Positions 55,317-64,000 of a stretch of DNA of 64,000 nt are shown here, piece after piece. This DNA comes from Aurelia coerulea (lineage: Eukaryota > Cnidaria > Scyphozoa > Semaeostomeae > Ulmaridae), in assembly GCA_039566865.1 (NCBI GenBank), contig CM076948.1, forward strand, positions 14,643,001 to 14,707,000, in the 5' to 3' direction. The notes beneath the pieces were generated by a model that saw nothing but the letters and a program-made list of their open reading frames with translations, was not told where the DNA came from and made no database searches. Each line of letters starts with the position of its first letter. Positions within the stretch are counted from its first letter, which is position 1. Made by a program: the position numbers and the translations under genes.

Positions 55317-56645
55317 AATCGACAAACAACTAGACAAAGTTAGAAGCTTGGATAGAGAAAACCTGTTGAATAGAAATTCCAAGCAGCAGGATGACACGAG
55401 GATACCGTTGGTTCTAACTTACCATCCAGCACTTCAGGGGGTCAGCAATATTTTGCAAAATTGCGCAAATATTCTTCTTTTTGATGATGAACATCGCAAA
55501 CTATTTGCCGGCAAAATTTTCGTTTCATTCAGAAGGGCAAAAAACCTTAAAGATACTTTGGTTCGCGCTAAATTGCAAACTCAAGATCAGGAGCTGGTGC
55601 CAAAGGGAACTTTTAAATGCAATGGTAGGAGATGTCTAATCTGCCCTATCATCAAAGAGGGCTCCAGTTTTTCTAATGCGAATGATTCGCGATCTTTTAA
55701 GAATTTTTCGGGGGCGTACGATTGCAATTCGATAAACGTAGTTTATATGTTGCAATGTACATGTTGTAACAAAGAGTATGTTGGCAGCACAAAAACTAAA
55801 TTTCGTCAAAGATTTAATGTCTACAAATCATATTTTCGGACGTACAAACAGAAACGCAATACTGGTGCTCTTGATACGGGAAAGGCAGTCCTACAGGCAA
55901 GTTTTTTCGCTCATTTTTTCGAGGAAGGCCATCAGGGTGACTTCTCCATCGTTATTCGTATCATTGACGGAGCACAGGATGTGTACTCGTTTCGTAGGAA
56001 AGAGCTTTTTTGGCAATACAAATTGGGTTTGTTTGCACCAAATGGCCTAAACGAGAGGGCGGCTGATGTTGAGCTGGATATGTTTGCTTGTTGTACTGCC
56101 TAGTTCTCATACCATTGCATTGAAAACCTTGGGCAACACAATGGCAGGGATGTCGGCTTGTTGACTTCGTGTATAATTACACGTAGTGGTGGGGTGGAAT
56201 TCCCTATCGAGCTATCCTGGATTTAGCAATTTAAGCAAATCTTTGGAGGGTCAATGGCCAATATCCCTTGCCTGTTGTCTCCGGTTGCAAAAAGTTGTTG
56301 TCGCGAAGAGCTTTCAGTCCCTTGTCTATAAGATTTAGAGATCGCTTCTTTCTATTCAAATCCAAAAAGAGGGGGGAAAACATCTTCGGGTAAGGTAATT
56401 GGGGAGTTTTGTAGAAAGAAAGTCATGCCTTGCGTTTTTGCGGCCTTGTCTATATGTAATATAAAAACATTATTTTAAGTTGATCTTGTTGATAGTATTT
56501 TGAAATAATAATCTTTTCTTTTCTTTTATTTGTCTGGGGTATAGAAACTATTTTTATGTAAATTTTAGTATAAATACTTGGCTGTCTAGGATTGTAAATA
56601 CACTGAAGAAGATTTTATATCGAAATGTCTGCTCTGAAACAGTTG
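55317..56645 (+). pseudogene. PLE C-terminal fragment with GIY-YIG endonuclease and 3' tail
   Basis: It begins in the thumb (IPLVLTYHPALQGVSNIL), holds the Cys-rich part (CNGRRCLICP), GIY-YIG motif (NVVYMLQCTCCNKEYVGST, FRQRFNVYKSYF) and ends NGLNERAADVELDMFACCTA at 56103. The frame is open but lacks the reverse transcriptase. The tail contains GGTGGAATTCCCTATCGAGC-like sequence as in other family-1 tails, and at 56608 CTGAAGA...ATCGAAAT...CAGTT, a degenerate hammerhead-like motif. It ends at an AAT microsatellite. Confidence 0.85.
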
Positions 56646-56649
56646 TGTT

Positions 56650-56712
56650 TTTATTATTATAATATATAATAATAATAATAATATAATATAATAATAATAA
56701 TAACAATATAAT
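56650..56712. repeat. (AATAAT)n / TATAATA microsatellite
   Basis: Imperfect AAT repeats at the junction of a PLE 3' end and the 5' truncated end of an RLE LINE on the plus strand. Confidence 0.9.
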
Positions 56713-56714
56713 AC

Positions 56715-57940
56715 AAGCGATCAATTCAAGGGCAGTATCACTAATACGATATTGGGCTGGAATCATTGATTGGAGAAAAGATGAACTGAAGGATATAGAC
56801 AGAAAGACCAGAAAGTTGTTTACAATGCACAGAAGCATGCACCCCCAATCGGATGTGGACCGTTTGTACTGGAAAAGGACTGAAGGAGGGCGGGGACTTA
56901 AGAGTGTTGAAGAGGTTGTAGAATTAGAGAAAACAAGTCTTGGCTATTACCTGGAACATACAGAAGAAGTGTTACTTAAGGAGGTGGTGAGGGATGGGTT
57001 ATTTACAGAGTCAGTAGAGCCAAAAAGGAAAAAACAGGAAATCATGAAAAAACGGAAAGCAAACTTTGAAGAAAAGAAGCTCCATTCAGTGTTTTTCAAA
57101 GAAACAAAAGAGGTTAGGGATGACAAGGATAGCTGGCTATGGTTACAGAAAGGGGTATTAAAGAAAGAGACAGAAGGATTAATACTAGCAGCACAGGAGC
57201 AGGCATTACGGGTAAACTGGATCAAGAAAATGATAGATAAACAAGATTGTTCAGCCAAATGCAGAATGTGCGATGAACGAGACGAGACTGTAGCCCATAT
57301 TGTATCTGAATGCTCAAAGTTAGCTCAAAATGATTACAAGAAGTGCAGACATGATAAGATTGCTGCAATAATCCATTGGAACTATTGCAAGAAATTTGGT
57401 TTTGCATGCACGGAGAAATACTATGAGCATTTTGTGGAAACAAAGATGAAAGTTCTTGAAAACGATGGAGTTAAGCTGTTATGGGATTTTTCTATACAAA
57501 CTGAAAAGAGAATAGAGCATAACAAGCCAGATATTGTGGTCCTAGATAAGAAACAGAAGTTGTGCCTCGTAATTGATGTTGCATGCCCGTTTGACACAAG
57601 AATCAAGAAAAAAGAGCAAGAAAAGATAGAATACTACAACGACTTGAAATACGAAATTTTGAAATGTTGGAACAAAGAAGTAGATAAAGTCGTGATCTTA
57701 CCAATCGTCATAGGGGCTTTGGGAACTGTGACAAATAATTTAAGAAAAAACCTTGACAAGGTAGGCCTGCACCTGGGGGTTGATGCTCTTAAAAAACATG
57801 TCTTCTTGGAACAGCGCGCATTATCCGGAAGGTCCTCGATACAAAGTAAAGAACAAAGGAGTACTGCACAGAAGGACAGTAATAAGAAGAAGGACAGAAA
57901 TTCTTCCCATCCTAGACCACGGGGAGTGGTTCGATGAGAG
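56715..57940 (+). pseudogene. R4/Dong-like LINE, C-terminal 400 residues
   Basis: Open from the microsatellite edge; the ATG at 56816 is internal, since RYWAGIIDWRKDELKDID upstream is in the same frame and belongs to the post-RT region. It holds RLYWKRTEGGRGLKSVEEV, a knuckle (CRMCDERDETVAHIVSEC), the nuclease motif NKPDIVVLD and LCLVIDVACPFDTRIKK with YYNDL, and VVILPIVIGALGTVTNN. Near 57800 a 1-base frameshift separates it from the conserved tail LGTARIIRKVLD, so the last ~45 residues of the open frame are not genuine. Flanked by AAT repeats on both sides. Confidence 0.85.
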
Positions 57941-57992
57941 ACATAATTCAGACAATTGGCCGGTTGTTAGATCAATACCGTGTAAAAGCAGC

Positions 57993-58103
<111 letters not shown>

Positions 58104-58107
58104 TGAA

Positions 58108-58162
58108 AAACAAAACTGTTAAAAGCAAAACGTTTCGATTATAAAATCTTCATCAGTTGTTT
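58108..58162 (-). ncRNA. Hammerhead ribozyme-like motif (minus strand)
   Basis: Same arrangement as 440-494: on the minus strand AAACAA, CTGATGA, short hairpin, GAAAC, 15-base loop, GTT, TTGTTT. Stem I (six pairs) is preserved along with the core and the extra A before stem II. Confidence 0.5.
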
Positions 58163-58534
58163 ACAACCACAGGACAGCCAAGTATTTATAGGACAAAATA
58201 ACATTAACATAAAATCGTGATAAAATCCCCCCGAGGCCCCCCTTAAAAACAATGCCAAACAACACACCTAGACTCTTTCAAGTTTTCTTAGCCAGCCAAA
58301 ACTTCCAATTAAAAAAAAAAAGTTCATAGTAAATTCCCTAATCCTTTAGTTCTCGACATCGGAATGGAAGCTCTGCGTATATAAAGTCTCAAGCAAACGA
58401 AGAAGCACGCCTCCCAACAACGACCCTCCTGGGATTTGCTTAAATTGCTAAATCCCTAGATGGCAAGACAGGGAATTCCACCCTGACACCACGTGCACAC
58501 TGACACGAAATACGAAAGGAAGCATGCCCCCAAG

Positions 58535-60116
58535 AGCAAGACTGAATTATGTTTTTTATGCGCGCGCAGATATCCCTCGAAACCGAGGCAATGGGGAAAT
58601 CAGAATTATTACAAACGCTCCTTTCCTCAATTCTAGAACTGACCACAGCTGAAACCATAACAGCAACAACAACGAGCATAGGTGAAGGTCACATGGAAAG
58701 AGCTTAAACTGAAATACCTGAAATACGGAGAACATCCCAAAACAAAAACAAGACAGTTACACACACAAGGAACCAGCGGAGTTTTACCCAGTTTATTAAT
58801 CGCAAGCCAGTGTTGTAAAGAAATCAAACTATTTCATTCTGGGCAATAAAAATCTCTTGCAAAGCCTGGAGTTTCTGCTCTCTCAACTAACCCTTCGATG
58901 GACTAAAACTTCCCGCCCGACGTGTGTCACTGCGAGTAACATCGATGAGCGAGTAATATTTTCTGAACGCAGTCATGCTTACCTTGAAGTAAAAATTGTT
59001 CTGTAAAATGTAAAAAATTAGCTTTGCTCAACGACCAATTTGCCATAAAGGGAATACAACCATGAAATCGATGTCACAAGAAATTTGCGATATACTTCAA
59101 AACAACGAGAATCTTGGCCCAATCTATCATAAACTGACCCCCTGGTACATCAAACCAAACATCAAGTAATCAATACTAACATAGGCTAAGGACGGGGGTA
59201 TAATTTTGACTTCACCTTGAGCTGTTGTCGTTGCTCTCCATTGTTTGCGGCTGCTAGATTGTAAACAAACAAAGATGGCTGGCTGGGAAATCAGCATAAA
59301 ACCAACACGTAGATATCTAATTGTTACAATGTCATCCCCTATTTTCCCGGCGGTACCGATACGATTTTCTGACAGCCAAATAAAATTTCGATCAATACAA
59401 AAAGTTTCCTGAAAAGGCTGCGGCCAGATTTTTTGCAAATTACATAGAAATTCGATCAATTTTTCCTCACTATTTTTGAACCAAAATCTAGTAACCTTGA
59501 AATTTCTTGGCCTGTGAGGCTCAGAAGATTCAAATAGGCTTGCAATTCAATGAAATAAACAACAAAGTATCTACCTCTTCAAAAATAGTTTGACTGCTTG
59601 TTTATTTCAAGGATTTTGAACACTAGGAGGGTTTACTTTGGCAGACCAAAATACTTAGGCCGATAACCATGTGAAGATCACCGGTACTTCGATAAAAAAT
59701 TGAAGTATGATCCCCTATTTTCCCGAATAGCTCACCTGGCTCAAAATGTTGCTCAGATCTTGGAGAAAGATTTCAGAGATGATGGTGAAAAGGCTGCGGC
59801 CAGTTTTGGAGTATTTTACAAAACATTAAATCCTTGAATTCTTCGTCTTTTGTGACAATCACCACGATATCTATTCCACGTGTTTGGAGCCCTTTAAAAT
59901 GTTTGATTAACTTCAGCTCTCGTCCAAGTAATCTTTAACTTCCAACCTGTGCATTTCGCCAAGTACCGAAGACAATAGGCCAATTCCCAGGAGTCAGGAA
60001 TCTTCGAAAGTCTATTGTTTGTTTTTCCTGGCAACTTTCCAGATTCACAGATTCCAACTAAATGCGGGGGCGCAAGGTCCTGTCGGTCAGCGGCAAAAAC
60101 ATAATTCAGTCTTGCT
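58535..60116. mobile_element. MULE-like DNA transposon, 9-bp target duplication
   Basis: Termini AGCAAGACTGAATTATG and its complement form ~22-bp TIRs. GCCCCCAAG flanks it (58526-58534, 60117-60125); the single unfilled site is seen in the other PLE tails (for example at 63720-63730). No transposase is recognised inside, only AT-rich DNA with scattered short frames. The 9-bp duplication points to Mutator-like transposons, but the short TIR differs from the fold-back element at 6.5 kb. Confidence 0.85.
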
Positions 60117-60759
60117 GCCCCCAAGATAAAGCCTAAGACTTATTCAAATGGAATGACTGTATTCAGGCGACCCCACAGGCGAACATATCCAATTCAACAT
60201 CAGCCGCTCTTTCATTGAGACCGTTGGGTGCAAAGGTTCCCAATTTGTATTGCCAAAATAATTCTTTTCTATGAAGTGAGTAAACATCTGAAGCCCCATC
60301 AATGATTTTTATGCTGACCGAAAAAGCACCCTGATGGCCTTCACTAAAAAAATGCCCAAAGAAACCCGCCTGTGGTACCGCCTTACCCCTGTCAAGACTG
60401 CCATCATTGTATTTACGTGCATATGTTCGAAAATATGATTTGTACACATTAAATCTTTGCCGAAATTTGGTTTTTGTGCTGCCCACATATTTTTTATTGC
60501 AGCAATCACATTGCAACAAGTAGACTACATTCTCCGAGTTGCAATGATAAGCACCAGAGGAGATCGTAAAGCGTCGAGAGTCATTAAAATTGCGAAATGT
60601 CTCCCCTTCAACAATGAGTGCACAAATTTGACAGCTTCTCCTGCCATTACATTTGAAAGTGCCCTTTTCAGCTTGTTCATCCGTTTGTTCGTAAACTTTG
60701 GCCCGAACCTTTTTAATTTGGCTGACAAAATCACTAGATATGCTAATCACTGGTTGTTT

Positions 60760-63680
60760 ATGAAGATTTGCTTGAGATGTAACATTACTCCGAACGGTTT
60801 GAAATTAAAGAAAACGCCCCAAATTGGTAAGACGTCGGAAGACTTTCTCTCACAATGGAACGCTATCATGTTCAGGGCGGAAATGAATTTGGTAGAGACA
60901 CTGGTAAGTGAGTACAGGACACAAACGTTGGCTCTTGAGCTTGAATTTTGGAATAAAATTACTGAATATTTGGAAATAGTCGCGGAAATAAGAGAAGCGA
61001 GGAACCTTCTTGAGGAGCTGTGTAGTAGAATTGAACAGGCTGAAAAGGGGATTTTGGTTCGCAGAAGAAGGAAACTTTCGAGACTGAATGCAGGTGGTGA
61101 AGCTTTGGCGGTAGAACAGGAATTTCAGACGAACTTTACGTTTATTAAAGATTTGAAATCGTTTTGGGATGTTGAGTATCATGCTGAAGGCGGAGAACTA
61201 CATTTGGAACAGGAACAAGGGATAGATTTGGATGAAATTCGAAGGGAGCTTATGCAAAATAACTTTGATAATCAACCGCCAGGAATTGGAGAAAGAGGAT
61301 CAAGGACGTTTGGAGAAAGTACCAATCAACAGGATGTGTCAGAAAATAATGATGAAATTCAGTACCAAGTTAAAAGAGATGAAAATGGACGTATTGAGGG
61401 ACAATTTGTTAACAACAAGGTAATAAATTTATCACAGCGTACGCTTAGTCAGCATGAAATTTCAGTTTTGTCAAAGGGACTTAAAATTGTAGCGACTCCA
61501 AAAGAGATTGATTATTCACAGGTTAAAATCGATTTAGAAAACTTCGGTAGAAGGTTGCGACTTAAATGGTTTTTTAAAGAGAATGATGATTTTTCAGAAG
61601 TGCCAGCATTTAGACCCAAAAGCAAATTTAACCCTAGGAATAAGGACGTGGCAATCGAGGTATTTTTATCTAAATTAGAAGACGAGCTTATGAAAGTATC
61701 ACCAGAAGGTTGTAACTATAGTAATTTGACTAGAGAAGAAAGAGTAGCTTTAAATAATCTTAGATCAGATCGAACAATTATTATTAAGGAAGCGGACAAG
61801 GGTTCAGGGGTCGTAGTGTGGGATAGGGAAGACTATATTTTGGAAGCGGAGAACCAGCTTGGGGATCCTGGGGTTTATCAGAAACTCGACAATGACCCTT
61901 CAGCTCTGGTACAACGTGTCGTCCAGGACGCAATTAGTAAGATTGAGGGGCGAGGGGACATTGATGAGAAAACTCTGGAATATTTTATGGTCAACAACCC
62001 AAAGCTGGGTAGGTTTTATCTTTTACCGAAAATCCACAAAAGACTTAATAGTGTCCCAGGGAGACCTGTTATTTCGAATTCAGGCTGTTTCACCGAAAAT
62101 ATTTCAGCAGTTTTGGACCATCATCTCCAACCTTTAGCAAGAAGAGTCCGGTCATATGTCAAAGATACTAACGATTTTCTGCAAAAGCTAGCCAGCATGG
62201 AGGACCTTCCTCGGGATGCTATTCTGTGTACGATTGATGTGGTCGGTCTATATCCTAGTATACCCCATGACGAAGGACTGGAAGCTCTGCGTACTGCTCT
62301 TAATTCAAGGGAGAATCAGTCGGTTTCTACGGATACCTTAGTGGAACTGGCTAATTTAGTGCTAACAAATAATTTTTTTGAGTTTAATGGTGATTTTTTT
62401 AAGCAAATTAGGGGGACAGCTATTGGTACAAAATGTGCACCATCATATGCTATTCTATTTTTGGCGGCTTTGGAAGAAAAACTTCTTGAACAATCACAAT
62501 ATAAGCCTTGGTTATGGTGGCGTTATATTGATGATGTATTTTTAGTTTGGACACACGGGGAGGAAAAACTTATATAGAATTTGTAGATTTTCTGAATTCC
62601 GCTCACCATTCCATAAAGTTCACCGTTGAATATTCCAAGGAAACGGTGAACTTTTTTGATGTTCAGGTTATTAGGCAAGGTAACAAAATAGTCACAGATC
62701 TGTATACGAAACCGACTGATACTCATCAGCTTCTTCATCGTTCCTCGTGTCATCCAGGTCATACGAAAAAGGGCATTCCCTATGGGCAGGCCCTTCGAAT
62801 TCGTCGTATCTGCTCAGAAGACTCATTTTTTGAAAATCGATTGGAAAACTTGGAAAATTTTCTTTTGGATCGGGGGTACAATAGGGGAGAAATAGAGGGA
62901 CAGTTTAATAGGGTAAGGTGGTTGGATCGGAATACCCTCCTGGATCGGAACCAAAAGCACCGGGATGATACGAGGATACCCCTGGTTTTAACATTCCATC
63001 CAGCATTTCATAAAGTTTACGACATTTTGCAAACTTGTTTGAATGCACTCTTTGTTGATAATGAACATCGACATATTTTCAAGGATAAGATTTTTGTTTC
63101 GTTCAGAAGGGCTAAAAATTTCAAGGATACTCTGGTTCGGGCCAAAGCTTACGAACAAACGGATGAACAAGCTGAAAAGGGCACTTTCAAATGTAATGGC
63201 AGGAGAAGCTGTCAAATTTGTGCACTCATTGTTGAAGGGGAGACATTTCGCAATTTTAATGACTCTCGACGCTTTACGATCTCCTCTGGTGCTTATCATT
63301 GCAACTCGGAGAATGTAGTCTACTTGTTGCAATGTGATTGCTGCAATAAAAAATATGTGGGCAGCACAAAAACCAAATTTCGGCAAAGATTTAATGTGTA
63401 CAAATCATATTTTCGAACATATGCACGTAAATACAATGATGGCAGTCTTGACAGGGGTAAGGCGGTACCACAGGCGGGTTTCTTTGGGCATTTTTTTAGT
63501 GAAGGCCATCAGGGTGCTTTTTCGGTCAGCATAAAAATCATTGATGGGGCTTCAGATGTTTACTCACTTCATAGAAAAGAATTATTTTGGCAATACAAAT
63601 TGGGAACCTTTGCACCCAACGGTCTCAATGAAAGAGCGGCTGATGTTGAATTGGATATGTTCGCCTGTGGGGTCGCCTGA
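60760..63680 (+). pseudogene. Family-1 PLE protein, near-complete, one frameshift
   Basis: The start at 60760 (MKICLRCNITPNG) lies just inside the head-to-head junction. The order is: N-terminal helical/coiled region, a KRLRLKWFFKEND-like segment, FLSKLEDELMKVSPEG, SDRTIIIKEADKGSGVVVWD, FYLLPKIHKRLN, palm (DAILCTIDVVGLYPSIPHDE, RGTAIGTKCAPSYAIL), catalytic WWRYIDDVFLVW, thumb (DLYTKPTDTHQLLHRSSCHP), Cys-rich (CNGRRSCQIC) and GIY-YIG (NVVYLLQCDCCNKKYVGST, FRQRFNVYKSYF), ending FACGVA at 63680. All catalytic blocks are present. The only lesion I see is two extra bases (TA, near 62570) right after the catalytic block, where 11.02 kb keeps the original length. The usual PLE protein length (about 970 residues here) is spanned. 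Confidence 0.92.
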
Positions 63681-63888
63681 ATACAGTCATTCCATTTGAA
63701 TAAGTCTTAGGCTTTATCTTGGGGGCATGCTTCCTTTCGTATTTCGTGTCAGTGTGCACGTGGTGTCAGGGTGGAATTCCCTGTCTTGCCATCTAGGGAT
63801 TTAGCAATTTAAGCAAATCCCAGGAGGGTCGTTGTTGGGAGGCGTGCTTCTTCGTTTGCTTGAGACTTTATATACGCAGAGCTTCCAT
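63681..63888 (+). mobile_element. Family-1 PLE 3' tail, truncated
   Basis: Matches 33-243 of the window and stops at CTTCCATT, about 230 bp before the hammerhead-like end present in the copy at 1-500. The cut occurs directly at a TAA microsatellite. Confidence 0.9.

Positions 63889-64000
<112 letters not shown>

Noticed and set aside
59127..60124. Open frames inside the 58.5-60.1 kb transposon
   Set aside because: No recognisable transposase motif; lengths are as expected by chance.

Overview
The window looks like repeat-rich, AT-rich animal nuclear DNA, most plausibly from a cnidarian (an anthozoan such as a coral). I infer this from the mix of elements: Penelope-like elements (PLEs) with GIY-YIG endonucleases, non-LTR elements with a restriction-like endonuclease (RLE), a DIRS-type reverse transcriptase, a BEL/Pao element, G2E3-like HECT and integrase-core genes, and many MITEs. 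No bacterial operons, rRNA genes or CRISPR arrays are seen. Almost everything is transposon-derived. The only intron-containing gene I can support is a HECT E3 ligase-like gene (34.55-49.2 kb), and it may itself belong to a large mobile element.

Layout. 0-14.3 kb: R4/Dong-like LINE fragments next to (TTA)n repeats, then nested family-1 PLE copies carrying a fold-back MULE-like element (9-bp duplication), a TA-flanked MITE, a tRNA-derived SINE and a Harbinger-like MITE. 14.3-15.6 kb: non-coding, with a small minisatellite. 15.6-30.2 kb: three near-identical family-2 PLE copies, tail-to-tail and then head-to-head; the third is split by about 7 kb of TIR-bounded DNA that contains a DIRS pseudogene, a LINE scrap and a satellite array. 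30.2-34.2 kb: RLE LINE remnants around TTA and ATC microsatellites.

34.2-53.9 kb: a segment bounded by inverted copies of a palindromic 22-bp minisatellite plus the same first coding segment. Inside are a HECT gene (+) and a broken DDE integrase-like transposase gene (-), convergently arranged. The 12.8-kb HECT intron holds three ~1-kb tandem repeats, a SINE, a hairpin MITE, a LINE tail and an intact BEL/Pao element with equal-length, apparently identical 515-bp LTRs and a 5-bp target duplication. 53.9-64 kb: more PLE pieces, another RLE LINE, a second 9-bp-duplication transposon, and the most complete family-1 PLE (60.1-63.9 kb), broken by one 2-base insertion. The window starts and ends inside family-1 PLE 3' ends.

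The elements interact by nesting. PLEs and R4/Dong-like LINEs keep meeting at TAA/TTA microsatellites; DNA transposons and SINEs then land inside PLEs. The best candidate for something new is the HECT-plus-transposase segment. Hammerhead-like motifs at PLE 3' ends and the recurrent inverted 5' segments of the PLEs are also notable.
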